Assembly: GCF_000800805.1 (NCBI RefSeq)
Contig: NZ_CP010070.1
Location: 992,001-1,056,000 of the forward strand
DNA length: 64,000 nucleotides
Direction of reading: 5' to 3'
From: Candidatus Methanoplasma termitum
Lineage (GTDB): Archaea > Thermoplasmatota > Thermoplasmata > Methanomassiliicoccales > Methanomethylophilaceae
Part shown: piece by piece, positions 9,709-18,875 of the stretch
Layout of the letters: every line of letters starts with the position of its first letter
Numbering within the stretch: the stretch's first letter is position 1
The notes under the pieces: model-generated
Database searches by the model: none
What the model was told of the DNA's origin: nothing
Seen by the model: the letters and a program-made list of their open reading frames with translations, nothing else
Position numbers and translations under genes: made by a program

Positions 9709-10573
9709 GCTCTTCCAACGTGGTCGTCCTTTCGGCAAACGCATTATGTTTATGGATGGATTCCTCAGACTCGCTTTTCACCGTTATCAGGACGTCGTCC
9801 GGAAGTTCTTTGAATCGCTCCACAACGAATTCCAGGACATTCCTGACCACATCCTCCACGAACCTCGGGTTCTTGTGGGCGTTGATCACCACTTGTCCTT
9901 CATCATCTCTTTTCAAAAGCTCGTATGTGGGCGACGAGAATGCGCCTTGAACAAGATCTATTATCTCGTCCGCTTCGATGTCGATATCGTCGTTCATTGT
10001 GAACAGCGCCGTGCAGACATTCCTCTGGTTATGTGACATCACAGGGTTCTCGTTGCCGCAGGATATCATCTCGGTCACGGTCTGCTGTGCGCAGGGGCAT
10101 GCCGTCATGCCTATGACCTCGACGCCGATGGTCTTCCTTATGCCTTTCCCCCTCACGGCGGAACCGCTCGCAAGGAGTTTGTATATCTCCAGCGTCCCTC
10201 TTCCGAACGGGGTCCTGCTTTCTCTGAAATATTCCGCACTGATGTCCACATGGGCCGTCTTAGCATATTCGTGATGTGCCAGCAGCTTCTTGCAAATGTC
10301 GCTGGCCATGTTCTCGAGGCCTGTCACCGGGACCTTCAGGCTCTCCTCGACGACCTCGTTGAGCACCTCCACATTCCTGGACAGGTGCGAACCTTTCTGC
10401 TCCGCGGGAAGATCCACAAAAATATCGATGGAACAATTCAGCGCTCCGTTGAGAGCGCTGTTCGCACCGTACCTTTTCACCGCCACCGGTTTCCTGACGC
10501 CGGTCACCCCGACCTTCGTCAGTTTGGACCATGTGTCCCCCTTACGGTATTGTACATCACATTTCAAAGCCAT
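9668..10573 (-). CDS. mptA: GTP cyclohydrolase MptA (GTP cyclohydrolase IV, FolE2-like)
   Basis: The 301-residue protein has the hallmark GMTACPCAQ segment with its metal-binding cysteine, an upstream HVDISAEYF strand, and a downstream MSHNQRN motif typical of the FolE2/MptA group. It converts GTP to 7,8-dihydroneopterin 2',3'-cyclic phosphate, the first step of methanopterin-type pterin synthesis in methanogens; the length fits the family. It is convergent with the TPD gene and divergent from rnhB, with the two start regions about 90 bp apart. Confidence 0.9.
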   Translation of the reverse strand: MALKCDVQYRKGDTWSKLTKVGVTGVRKPVAVKRYGANSALNGALNCSIDIFVDLPAEQKGSHLSRNVEVLNEVVEESLKVPVTGLENMASDICKKLLAHHEYAKTAHVDISAEYFRESRTPFGRGTLEIYKLLASGSAVRGKGIRKTIGVEVIGMTACPCAQQTVTEMISCGNENPVMSHNQRNVCTALFTMNDDIDIEADEIIDLVQGAFSSPTYELLKRDDEGQVVINAHKNPRFVEDVVRNVLEFVVERFKELPDDVLITVKSESEESIHKHNAFAERTTTLEELRAEYNKGTSRRR

Positions 10574-10665
10574 GGGGCTTAATAACGTTCTTACTTAAAA
10601 AGTATAGAGTTACAACTAAATGCGTAGGAGCAACGAATATCATATTGCGATGTGTTCGGGATAAT

Positions 10666-11304
10666 ATGAGATGCGGTGTCGACGAGGCGGGGAGGGGTTC
10701 CGTACTGGGCCCGTTGGTGGTCGGAGCGGTATATTCAGACTCGGATGACGAACTCGTAAAGATGGGAGTAAAGGATTCAAAGAAGCTGCCCCCGAAGACA
10801 AGGGAGCATCTGTTCGAACTCATAACGAAAAAATACGAAGTGAACATCGTCATGATTTCCGCTGCGGGAATAGACGAAAAGCGGAAAGAGATGTCGCTGA
10901 ACGATATCGAATTGGAAATGTTCGTCGAAGCCTGCTCAAAGTTCCCTGTCTCCGAGGTGTACGCAGACTGCCCGGATACTAACGAAGCCGGCTTTTCAAC
11001 AGAAATGGGCAGGAAGATGAAGGGTCCGGAAATAATAGCCAGACACAAAGCCGATGATATCTTCCCGATAGTTTCTGCGGCATCGATAATAGCAAAGGTC
11101 ACCAGAGATCGGATGATCGTCGACATCAAAAAAGAGCTGGGGAAGAACATCGGAAGCGGGTACCCGAGCGACCACTTCACGATGGAGTTCATAGAAAAAT
11201 GGATAAAAGATAACGGTTGTCCCCCACCATATACGCGCTGCTCGTGGGAGCCGGTGAGGAACCTGATGACCCTGTCGAAGAACACGAGGATCAGCGATTG
11301 GTGA
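10666..11304 (+). CDS. rnhB: Ribonuclease HII
   Basis: The 212-residue enzyme cleaves RNA in RNA:DNA hybrids and at single ribonucleotides. The start MRCGVDEAGRG is chosen because the DEAGRG active-site motif begins RNase HII proteins; the frame is open a further 45 codons upstream but that part overlaps the mptA promoter and is not conserved-looking. Other acidic residues are in YADCPD and KADDIFPIVSAASI. It heads a small group followed at 5 bp by the SCP2-like gene and 18 bp later by an exonuclease. Confidence 0.92.
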   Translation: MRCGVDEAGRGSVLGPLVVGAVYSDSDDELVKMGVKDSKKLPPKTREHLFELITKKYEVNIVMISAAGIDEKRKEMSLNDIELEMFVEACSKFPVSEVYADCPDTNEAGFSTEMGRKMKGPEIIARHKADDIFPIVSAASIIAKVTRDRMIVDIKKELGKNIGSGYPSDHFTMEFIEKWIKDNGCPPPYTRCSWEPVRNLMTLSKNTRISDW

Positions 11305-11308
11305 GAAC

Positions 11309-11641
11309 ATGAGCATGGAACCTTCGATACAGACACTCATTGACAAATTCCACAGCAGGATGGATAAGGATGAGCAGGCAAGGGAAGAGGTAAGGCCTCT
11401 CAAAAAAACGATCAACATCGACCTCGGAACGGAATACTATTCAATGAAATTGGAGAATGCTCGGATCAGCGACTTCAAACCGCAGATGCTTGATGAGGCG
11501 GATGTCACTATGATAACAACGCCGGAGAGCCTCCAGGGGCTTATAGACGGCACTCTGAGGCCGATGAAAGCATACATCACAAAGAAGATCTCCATAAAAG
11601 GGAAGATACAGGACCTGATGTTCCTGAAGAAGTTCTTCTGA
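11309..11641 (+). CDS. SCP2 sterol-carrier-domain-like small protein
   Basis: This 110-residue protein looks like a stand-alone SCP2 fold: a central YYSMKLENARIS strand, then DADVTMITTPESLQGLIDGTL and a C-terminal KGKIQDLMFLKKFF helix, as in SCP2 domains. It may bind a hydrophobic ligand; the ligand is unknown. An alternative start two codons downstream is possible. Operon position after rnhB suggests co-transcription only. Confidence 0.6.
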   Translation: MSMEPSIQTLIDKFHSRMDKDEQAREEVRPLKKTINIDLGTEYYSMKLENARISDFKPQMLDEADVTMITTPESLQGLIDGTLRPMKAYITKKISIKGKIQDLMFLKKFF

Positions 11642-11659
11642 AATAATAACGGGGGCACT

Positions 11660-12640
11660 ATGAGATACTTAGCTTTCGACATCGAGTGCGCGGATACCTT
11701 CCATAACACTTCGGACATATGCGCTTTCGGCTATGCGATAGCCGACGAGAACTTCAATATCATCTCGAAAGAAGACATTACGATCAAACCGAAGAAGATC
11801 GGGAGATTCATAGAGAGGAAATTCGGCTGGACGATGGACGATTTCAAGTATTCTCCGAAGTTCATCGAAGTATATCCGAAAATAAAAGAGCTCTTGGAGC
11901 GTCCCGACCAAATGATATTCGCCCATTCGGCGATAAGCGATCTGAAGTTCTTGGGAAGAGAGTGCAGAAAGAACAATTTGGCGACCCCGGAGATAAATGT
12001 GTTCGATACGCAGCCGATCTTCAAGAGATATACGGGGAACGATCGTTTTGCCCTCTCCGATACCAAAGAATGGAGCGGCGCCGAGTTCAAGAACCACATG
12101 GCGGTCGATGATGCGGTCGGCTGCCTGCATATCCCGAAAAAGATATTCGAGATCGAAGGGGAAGAAAAATTCATGATGCTGATGGAAACGTTCAATGATA
12201 CCTTGGTAAGTACCGCGGATGCGGAAGCGGCGCTCGATCACGAGGACCGGGTCGAGGAATTAAGAATGCTGTTCTCAAAGAGGTCTGTGGGTTCGTTCGC
12301 AAATGGCATGGAGGGCCTGACCGTCTCCGTATCAAAGGAAATGTGGTCAAAGCGGCTGGACACAGTAAGCGAGATCGGTACCAGGGTCCTTTTCAATTCG
12401 GGAAGGATGACCGAGGACATGGATTCAGCGGATATACATGTATCCATAGGAGCGATATTCGACAACAGAAGGGTCCAGTTCTCCAAGAGCGGGAAGGAGA
12501 TCATCAGGATGACCGACAAAGAGATACTCGGATCCATGAGCAACGGGAACATCCGGTCGGAAATGGAAAGGATGAGAGAACTCTGGAAGAATGCCGTTAA
12601 GCACGATAGGGACGGGGGCCGTCCCGGATCCGGATCGTGA
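11660..12640 (+). CDS. DnaQ-like 3'-5' exonuclease domain protein
   Basis: Residues 1-175 form a DEDD exonuclease domain: FDIECAD (Exo I), AHSAISDLKFLG (Exo II) and an H-x-x-x-D pair in HMAVDDAVG (Exo III, DEDDh type). The remaining 150 residues show no recognised domain and end in a low-complexity GGRPGSGS tail. It may act in DNA repair or nucleic-acid trimming. It follows the SCP2-like gene by 18 bp. Confidence 0.75.
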   Translation: MRYLAFDIECADTFHNTSDICAFGYAIADENFNIISKEDITIKPKKIGRFIERKFGWTMDDFKYSPKFIEVYPKIKELLERPDQMIFAHSAISDLKFLGRECRKNNLATPEINVFDTQPIFKRYTGNDRFALSDTKEWSGAEFKNHMAVDDAVGCLHIPKKIFEIEGEEKFMMLMETFNDTLVSTADAEAALDHEDRVEELRMLFSKRSVGSFANGMEGLTVSVSKEMWSKRLDTVSEIGTRVLFNSGRMTEDMDSADIHVSIGAIFDNRRVQFSKSGKEIIRMTDKEILGSMSNGNIRSEMERMRELWKNAVKHDRDGGRPGSGS

Positions 12641-12740
12641 TATCGTTCCCATGTTCCAGCAACACTTTTTTTCATGATCCGAAGGTCTGATCCGAACATC
12701 GTTTCGACCCCCGACATTCCTTCTTTATCTGCAGTGAAAG

Positions 12741-12750
12741 TTTTTATACT
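12741..12750 (+). promoter_or_regulatory. TATA box of initiator tRNA-Met
   Basis: TTTTTATACT lies 24-33 nt ahead of the first base of the tRNA, the usual archaeal TATA spacing. Confidence 0.6.
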
Positions 12751-12773
12751 AAATAACAGTAATCGTGTTTAAC

Positions 12774-12851
12774 AGCGAGGTGGGGTAGCCAGGATATCCC
12801 GTCGGGCTCATAACCCGGAGACCGGTCGTTCAAATCGACCCCTCGCTACCA
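12774..12851 (+). tRNA. Initiator tRNA-Met (CAU), CCA encoded
   Basis: The cloverleaf has acceptor AGCGAGG/CCTCGCT, anticodon loop CTCATAA (anticodon CAU) and T-arm with TTCAAAT. The A1:U72 pair and three consecutive G:C pairs in the anticodon stem (GGG/CCC) mark it as the initiator rather than the elongator. Discriminator A and CCA are encoded. Confidence 0.93.
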
Positions 12852-12881
12852 CATTATATAAAATTGGAAAAGATCGAGCCT

Positions 12882-13391
12882 TCAGAGCAGGCTCTTTGCT
12901 TCTTCGGGAGTTATTTCCAGCGCTTTGAGCATGTACTCGAGAGCTTTCTTTGCGTACGGCGCCCTTGCTTTCGGGTCCTCCATTATCTCCCCGTAGGTTG
13001 CCATGACATTGTTGAAATACTCGATGGCGAACTCCGAATAGAGCGATGATTCCAGGGATTCGTCTATCTGTGCGGCCTCGTTGTATGCTTTCTCGGCTTC
13101 ATCGTACTTGTTGACGGAGATGCAGAATGAACCGTAGGACTGATAATAATCAACCTTGTCCCCATCCAATTCGATCGCTTTCTTGTAAGCGTCCATGATC
13201 TCTTCGGTCGAGACCTTGGCACCGAACATGCCCGAGGCGTAATTCGCACATTCCGCTTTGTAATACCATATCTCAGCGTTCTTCGGGTATTCCTCAGCAA
13301 GTTTCTTGAAGTGTGAATATGCTTTTTTGAAGTCTCCCTCGTCCATTGCCTTCATTCCGGCCATGATCTTTTTGTCCGAGTCGTCTGCCAT
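12882..13391 (-). CDS. TPR-repeat protein
   Basis: The 169-residue acidic protein is built of tetratricopeptide-type helix pairs: DEGDFKKAYSHFKKLAEEYP, AYKKAIELDGDK, YDEAEKAYNEAAQID and a final ALEYMLKALEITPEEA. It has no signal peptide or catalytic domain, so is likely a cytoplasmic scaffold. It is a single gene, tail-to-tail with the tRNA. Confidence 0.75.
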   Translation of the reverse strand: MADDSDKKIMAGMKAMDEGDFKKAYSHFKKLAEEYPKNAEIWYYKAECANYASGMFGAKVSTEEIMDAYKKAIELDGDKVDYYQSYGSFCISVNKYDEAEKAYNEAAQIDESLESSLYSEFAIEYFNNVMATYGEIMEDPKARAPYAKKALEYMLKALEITPEEAKSLL

Positions 13392-13460
13392 GACATGCAG
13401 AAAGATAGACTCTTTTAAATCTCTTTCCTTTAAAATCTGCTGTTTTTTGAAAACGGCATC

Positions 13461-14528
13461 TTATTTTGCGAGTTTCTCTTTTTTGATCTCGTCCGCAATA
13501 ACAAGGCAGGTGACGCTTTCAACGACAACCACGGCTCTCGGCACTATGCACGGGTCGTGCCTTCCCTTGACGACGACCTTGGCGTCGCTCTTCGTTTTGA
13601 GATCGATCGTGTCCTGTTCTTTCCCTATCGACGGGGTGGGCTTGAACGCTGCGCGGAACACCATCGGGGCGCCGTCGCTCATTCCTCCGAGTATCCCTCC
13701 CATATTGTTCGTGCGGAGCCTCACTCCGTTCTCATAGTAAAAGGGGTCGTTGCTTTCGGATCCTTTCATCTTCGTCAGCTCGAATCCCCTCCCGAACTCG
13801 ACCCCCTTGCAAGCGGGGATCGCGAACACCGCTCTTGCGATCTCAGCGTCAAGGGATCCGAACCATGTTCCGCCGAATCCGATCGGAAGGCCTGTCGTTA
13901 TACATTCGACCACACCTCCGACGCTGTCCTCTTCCGCGGAGGCCTCCAACACCTCCCGGTTCATTAGAGAATCGAGTTCTTTTGTTGCCGCTCTTGTGGG
14001 ATTGTCTTTTGATCGGACCGTATCTTCAAATGTCCTTTCTTCCTCGTCCCTCACATTCCCTATGGATCTTGTGAACGCGCCTACGTTGATCCCGTATTGA
14101 GCGATGAACTGCCTCGCAATGCTCCCTGCGACGACGACCGACACCGTGAGCCTCCCGGAGAACTGATTCCCGCCTTTGATCTTGTGTCCCGGGAACTTTA
14201 TCAGCGCAGGCAGGTCTGCATGCCCCGGACGGGGCGTCCTGTTGAATATATCGTACTTGGAACTGTCGGTGTTTGTGTTCTTTATCCTGTAGTGTATCTT
14301 TTCGCCGGTGGCCTTTCCGTTGTCCAAGCCGGACAGGAATTCGACCTCGTCCGGTTCCTTCCTCGGGGTGCCTATCCCGGCAGACGGTTTCCGCAGTGCC
14401 AGATCCTTGTTTATTTGTTCGATGTCGATCTTCATTCCCTTCGGGATCCCTTCCAGATAACCTCCGATGTACTCGGCATGGCTCTCGCCATATAGTGTGT
14501 ACACGATCGAGTCTCCGAGTTTGTACAT
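13461..14528 (-). CDS. aroC: Chorismate synthase
   Basis: The 355-residue enzyme makes chorismate from EPSP using reduced FMN. Family features seen: the N-terminal GESHAEYIGGYLEGIP, RPGHADLPALIKF and SGRLTVSVVVAGSIARQF, and a C-terminal RHDPCIVPRAVVVVE. The start MYKLGD is chosen because it overlaps the aroA stop by one base (TGATG) and the frame upstream lies inside aroA. It is the last gene of the aro operon. Confidence 0.93.
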   Translation of the reverse strand: MYKLGDSIVYTLYGESHAEYIGGYLEGIPKGMKIDIEQINKDLALRKPSAGIGTPRKEPDEVEFLSGLDNGKATGEKIHYRIKNTNTDSSKYDIFNRTPRPGHADLPALIKFPGHKIKGGNQFSGRLTVSVVVAGSIARQFIAQYGINVGAFTRSIGNVRDEEERTFEDTVRSKDNPTRAATKELDSLMNREVLEASAEEDSVGGVVECITTGLPIGFGGTWFGSLDAEIARAVFAIPACKGVEFGRGFELTKMKGSESNDPFYYENGVRLRTNNMGGILGGMSDGAPMVFRAAFKPTPSIGKEQDTIDLKTKSDAKVVVKGRHDPCIVPRAVVVVESVTCLVIADEIKKEKLAK

Positions 14529-15787
14529 CACGGCACCTCGACTTTCATTCCCAGCGACCTCATGTGCTCCGGGAATTCCGGATATGAGACGGAACAGCAT
14601 TCCGCGTTGTCGACGGTCACTGCGCCGTCGCATAATAAGGACGCTACCGCCCCCGCCATCATGATACGGTGGTCCCCTAAGGTCACAACGCTTCCCCCTG
14701 CCAATTTTTTCTTTCCTTTGATGATGCATCCGTTGTCAGTGCCTTCGGCCTCCGCACCGATCGCTCTCAGCATGTTCACGGTGGATTGAATGCGGTCGCT
14801 CTCTTTGAACTTGAGCTGGGGCGCACCGTACAATCTGCTGGTCCCCGACGCAGTGCTGAGAAGCACGGCCAATATCGGGAACAGGTCGGGGCATCCGCCT
14901 ATGTCTACGTCGATAGCTTTGAGCTCCTTTTTCTTAACCGTCACCGAATCCTTGCCCACTGAAACATCTGCGCCAACTCTCTTCAGGATGTCGATGATGA
15001 CCCTGTCCCCCTGAGGATCGTCCATACATAACCCCTTCACTGTCACCTGACCGCCCAACGCTCCCGCGACGAGCGGGAACGCCGCAGACGAGAAATCCGC
15101 CGGAACAGTGTAGTCATAGGGGCGGTAGCCCGTCCCGCCTTTGACCTTCATGATGTTCTTGTTCCTTTCCACTTTCACTCCGAAGAGACTCATGATATGA
15201 GTCGTAACATCGATGTATGGTTCGGACACCATTTTGCCTTCTATTATTATCTCTGTGTCATGGGAAAGCATAGGGGAAGTGATCAGAAGGGACGTGATGA
15301 ATTGAGAACTTATGCCTCCGTTTATCGTTACTTTTCCGCCTTTGTTAGCCCCCCTTATTTCCACTGGAGGTCTTCCGTTGTCGGAACGGCATTCCACACC
15401 CATCTGGCTCAATGCGTCGAGGAGAGGACCCATAGGCCTTTTCCTGAGCGATGCGTCCCCCGTGAGGGTCACCCATTCGTCGAACATCGAGACAATGCCT
15501 GTGAACAGGCGTATAGTGGTCCCGGAATTATCCGCATCGACCGTTCTTTTCGGTGCGTGAAGTTTTCCCCCGGAGATGATAACTTCTTTCCCTTTCACGC
15601 TGACCGAGGCGCCCATGGACTCCGCTGCCCCGAGGGTCGCTTTCGTATCATCGGAGATCAGACAGTTGGTGATCCTGCTCTCCCCGTCCGCCATTGCCGA
15701 GAGAAAGAACGCCCTATGCGTATGGCTTTTCGATGGGGGAGGACTGAGCGTTCCTTTCAGTACCGCTTTGCCGAATGACATCATCAT
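14528..15787 (-). CDS. aroA: 3-phosphoshikimate 1-carboxyvinyltransferase (EPSP synthase)
   Basis: This is a 419-residue EPSP synthase: N-terminal PPPSKSHTHRA phosphate-binding segment, DNSGTTIRLFTG near residue 85, KRPMGPLLDAL, and a C-terminal LGDHRIMMAGAVASLL. It transfers enolpyruvate from PEP to shikimate 3-phosphate. Its ATG overlaps the aroK stop (ATGA), consistent with translational coupling. Confidence 0.93.
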   Translation of the reverse strand: MMMSFGKAVLKGTLSPPPSKSHTHRAFFLSAMADGESRITNCLISDDTKATLGAAESMGASVSVKGKEVIISGGKLHAPKRTVDADNSGTTIRLFTGIVSMFDEWVTLTGDASLRKRPMGPLLDALSQMGVECRSDNGRPPVEIRGANKGGKVTINGGISSQFITSLLITSPMLSHDTEIIIEGKMVSEPYIDVTTHIMSLFGVKVERNKNIMKVKGGTGYRPYDYTVPADFSSAAFPLVAGALGGQVTVKGLCMDDPQGDRVIIDILKRVGADVSVGKDSVTVKKKELKAIDVDIGGCPDLFPILAVLLSTASGTSRLYGAPQLKFKESDRIQSTVNMLRAIGAEAEGTDNGCIIKGKKKLAGGSVVTLGDHRIMMAGAVASLLCDGAVTVDNAECCSVSYPEFPEHMRSLGMKVEVP

Positions 15788-16620
15788 TCCTGCACCCCCC
15801 TTGTTCCGGAACTGATTAGTCCGATCAGGCCGCTCCTTTCCACAAAGTTCTCCGCATCTCCTTTCTCCAGGATCATGGCGACAGCCGGTCCGGAGCCCGA
15901 CACTCCCGCCCCCAGCGCACCGTTCTCCAGTGCGATCTCCGCGATCGTGTTGTCTATTCCGGAAACAGCGGCGATCATCCTTCCGTTCTCGGTCATTGCT
16001 TTGAACGGATCAGTCTTCGCCAATTCCACCAGTTTTTCAGATCTGGAAGATAATTTTCTCAGTTCTTCCAGAGGAAGTCCCGTTTTCTTTATTTTATTTT
16101 TTGGCGAGTATATCAATACATCATATTCTCCGATATCCTCATGGAAAAGTATCGTGTCCTTGCGGTTATCCGTTATCACAAGGCCTCCGAGATCGCACCC
16201 GCAGGCGTCGTCGAATGCGCCTGTGACGGTGACCTTTGCTTTCCTGGCACAGTTCACTCCGAGTCTTATCTTATCGACCTTCTCCATATCGAACCTTTCC
16301 GCCAGCAGAACTGACGATAATATCGCATTGCAGGCGGAACTCGAGCTCTTCAATCCGCGCGATATCGGTATCTCGGAGGAAATGTTCAACAGCCAGCCTT
16401 CAGGTTCTTCCATTCCCATGGCCTTGTATGCCTCTGCGACGCATATCCTCGCCATCTCTTTGTTCTCTGACGGGTCGTTCGATATACCGACATCCCTTGT
16501 CTGGCCGCATGGGTTGAAGACAGCGGTCGTTCTCAGTGTTATTCCGATCGTTGAGCCTATTCCGCAAGGCATTGCGTTGATCACGCTGACAGCGCCGTAG
16601 GATGTCCCCTTTCCTATCAT
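15784..16620 (-). CDS. aroK: Archaeal shikimate kinase (GHMP family)
   Basis: The 278-residue GHMP kinase is unrelated to the bacterial P-loop AroK. ATP-binding motif GLKSSSSACNA lies near residue 90 and the C-terminal GAGVSGSGPAVA motif near 250. The start MIGKGTSYG is chosen because it overlaps the aroDE stop (ATGA); the 16 extra codons upstream lie within aroDE. It phosphorylates shikimate between AroE and AroA. Confidence 0.88.
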   Translation of the reverse strand: MIGKGTSYGAVSVINAMPCGIGSTIGITLRTTAVFNPCGQTRDVGISNDPSENKEMARICVAEAYKAMGMEEPEGWLLNISSEIPISRGLKSSSSACNAILSSVLLAERFDMEKVDKIRLGVNCARKAKVTVTGAFDDACGCDLGGLVITDNRKDTILFHEDIGEYDVLIYSPKNKIKKTGLPLEELRKLSSRSEKLVELAKTDPFKAMTENGRMIAAVSGIDNTIAEIALENGALGAGVSGSGPAVAMILEKGDAENFVERSGLIGLISSGTRGVQE

Positions 16621-17927
16621 CTTAGAGCCTCCCTCATTGGTTTGAACAGATTCTTTTTCCCTGTCCACAATTCAAGCGATGCCGCACCCTGCGCCGCAAG
16701 CATATCCTCTCCCGATACGATGACGGCCTCCCTTACTCTTGCCCTTTTTATCAGGGGGGTCTCAACGCCGTAGACCATATCGAAAACCGTGTGATGCCTT
16801 GTTATTTGACATGTGTTCACCGGATAATCGCCGTCGCCGTACATTCCGACGGGCGTGCAGTTGACGATCAGATCGTACAACATCAGTGCGACCGAGGTGT
16901 TCGCTTTGTATTCGCAGCCTATATCCCTGCATATCGAACGGGAAGTACCTTCGTTCCTTCCTGCGATCGTGACCTCGCACCCTCTTTTCTTCAGGGTATA
17001 GGAACAGGCGCGTGCGGCGCCTCCCGACCCCATGATGAGGGCTCTCTTCCCCTTCGGTTCAAAGCCGGCGACCTTCATGGCCTTCTCTATTCCGATCATA
17101 TCGGTGTTGTACCCTTTCAGTACCCCTTTCTCGTTCACAACGGTGTTGGCCGCACCTATCGATCCGACATCCTCATCATAATGATCCAGATGTTCCAGTA
17201 TTGCCGATTTGTAAGGGATCGTCACATTCATTCCTCTGATGTTGTAATCCCTGACCGCATCTTTGACGTGCTTAAGGTCATCGGCCTCGAACTTCAGGTA
17301 AATTCCCTTGACGCCTTTCTTTTTCATGACGGCATTGTGCATCTTCGGAGACAGACTCTTCTCCAACGGATTGCCCAATATGCCCACTATCATAGGATCG
17401 TCGCCGAGGCCGTGCATCTCATCGAGGCTCAGCTGTCCGGGAGCGGTGGGCTCTCCGACATATGCGAAAGTGAAAAGATTGCCGAGAATGTCCTGTCTTA
17501 TCCTGGTAACCGTTCCGAGCCCTCCCATTCCGAGAAGGACGTGCCTTTCCTTTATCTGCTTTGACGCATCGTAGATACTTTTCAGGTCCGTGAACGAATT
17601 GACCTTGAAAGCGCCTTTTTTGACATCCCCTTTTTGCTTTTTCAGAAGGGATATTATCTTTTCAGCCGAAGGGGTGGACTCATGATCGTGGAATGACGAT
17701 ATCACATCGACATCCACATCCGGCACGTCGTATTCCCCAACGTCGATCATCCCCTTGAACCCTTTGGGCAGAACGGTCAGATCCGGAGTTCCTCTGAATG
17801 TGACGATGAGTTCCTTACCCTTGATGTCGGGAACATGACCGAGAAGATCCATTCTTACCTCTGCCATATCTGCTTTTTTGATAAGTTCGATGTCCGAGAC
17901 GGAACTGAGGGAGGCACAGATCTTCAT
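16617..17927 (-). CDS. aroDE: Bifunctional 3-dehydroquinate dehydratase (type I)/shikimate dehydrogenase
   Basis: This is one open frame of 436 residues. Residues 1-172 are a class I dehydroquinase: AEVRMDL, the histidine-bearing SSFHDHES, the Schiff-base lysine in GAFKVNSFTDL, and GEPTAPGQLSL. Residues about 178-436 are shikimate dehydrogenase: LGNPLEKSLSPKMHN, NVTIPYKS, AANTVV, GYNTDMIG, NADP-binding GSGGAARA and GVETPLI. The two domains catalyse consecutive steps, so the fusion could channel dehydroshikimate. Such AroD-AroE fusions are known in plants and a few microbes but are not the usual archaeal arrangement. The frame is continuous across the junction with no sign of sequencing error. 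Confidence 0.92.
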   Translation of the reverse strand: MKICASLSSVSDIELIKKADMAEVRMDLLGHVPDIKGKELIVTFRGTPDLTVLPKGFKGMIDVGEYDVPDVDVDVISSFHDHESTPSAEKIISLLKKQKGDVKKGAFKVNSFTDLKSIYDASKQIKERHVLLGMGGLGTVTRIRQDILGNLFTFAYVGEPTAPGQLSLDEMHGLGDDPMIVGILGNPLEKSLSPKMHNAVMKKKGVKGIYLKFEADDLKHVKDAVRDYNIRGMNVTIPYKSAILEHLDHYDEDVGSIGAANTVVNEKGVLKGYNTDMIGIEKAMKVAGFEPKGKRALIMGSGGAARACSYTLKKRGCEVTIAGRNEGTSRSICRDIGCEYKANTSVALMLYDLIVNCTPVGMYGDGDYPVNTCQITRHHTVFDMVYGVETPLIKRARVREAVIVSGEDMLAAQGAASLELWTGKKNLFKPMREALR

Positions 17928-17974
17928 GCTATCATCCGTTGGTATAGACTACCAATATAATGAACTGTCTTCAT

Positions 17975-18769
17975 TTATCCTTTTATCAGCTTGTATGCCT
18001 CTTTGACTGTAGCCCCCTTTAGGACTATGTCGGATATCGCACGGGTCATCATTTCCACGTTCTTATGCTGGAACACATTCCTTCCGATGGACACTCCTTT
18101 TCCTCCCGCCTGCAGGGAATCGTAGACCATGTTCAGAACATCGAGGTCCGAATTCATCTTAGGGCCGCCTGCTATAACAACCGGCGCCAAAGCCCCTTCC
18201 ACTACTTTTTCGAATGACTTCATGTCCCCGGTATAGCTGCATTTCACGATATCGGCGCCCAATTCGGTCGCCACCCTTGCCGCATGCGCCACCATCTTGG
18301 GGTCGTACGAGTCCTTTATGCTCGGTCCGCGGGGATATGCCATAACAAAGAAGGGCATTCCCCATTCTGCGCACTGTTCCGAGATGACGCCTACATCATA
18401 CAACATATCAGATTCGGATTCCGCACCGACGTTTATGTGAACGGACACTCCGTCCGCACCGATCTTCAGCGCCTCTTCGACGCTCGCAACGAGTATCTTG
18501 CTCCTTGATGTCACACCGACGTCGGTGGAAGCGGAAAGGTGCAGTATCAGGCCGATGTCGTTCCCGAAAGTACGGTGGCTGAAGCGGATCAGTCCTTTGT
18601 GCATGAGAACGGCGGTCGCTCCGCCTTTAGCCACATCATCAACGGTCTTTCTCATATCTATGAGGCCGTCCACGGGTCCGATCGACACGCCGTGATCCAT
18701 CGGAACGATTACGCTGTTCCCGGTCTTCCTGTCGATCATCCTCTCCATTCTGATACTTTTTCCGTACAT
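17975..18769 (-). CDS. aroA': 2-amino-3,7-dideoxy-D-threo-hept-6-ulosonate (ADH) synthase
   Basis: The 264-residue class I aldolase-like TIM barrel has the N-terminal VPMDHGVSIGP motif, PRGPSIKDSYDP, the KCSYTGD segment with the probable Schiff-base lysine and C-terminal GRNVFQHKN. In methanogens this family condenses 6-deoxy-5-ketofructose 1-phosphate with aspartate semialdehyde to begin the alternative dehydroquinate route. A plain FBP aldolase is the alternative, but its place at the head of the aro operon supports ADH synthase. The partner AroB' (DHQ synthase II) is not in the window. Confidence 0.82.
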   Translation of the reverse strand: MYGKSIRMERMIDRKTGNSVIVPMDHGVSIGPVDGLIDMRKTVDDVAKGGATAVLMHKGLIRFSHRTFGNDIGLILHLSASTDVGVTSRSKILVASVEEALKIGADGVSVHINVGAESESDMLYDVGVISEQCAEWGMPFFVMAYPRGPSIKDSYDPKMVAHAARVATELGADIVKCSYTGDMKSFEKVVEGALAPVVIAGGPKMNSDLDVLNMVYDSLQAGGKGVSIGRNVFQHKNVEMMTRAISDIVLKGATVKEAYKLIKG

Positions 18770-18814
18770 ATTATTCCCTTTTTAGGCCGTTAAGGCCTTT
18801 GTGTCGGTCATCAG

Positions 18815-18840
18815 ATTCGGAATAGATATAGATTTGTCGC
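18815..18840 (-). promoter_or_regulatory. Probable TATA region of the aro operon
   Basis: On the minus strand the AT-rich ATCTATATCTATTCC lies about 50-65 nt ahead of the aroA' start; it is the only TATA-like element in the gap to the YhcG gene. Confidence 0.35.
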
Positions 18841-18875
18841 ATAGGAAGACCGGTGTTCAGCTCTGCCCTTTAGAC

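Noticed and set aside
15197-15778. 193-codon plus-strand frame
   Set aside because: It is antisense to aroA, which is well supported by motifs and operon overlaps.
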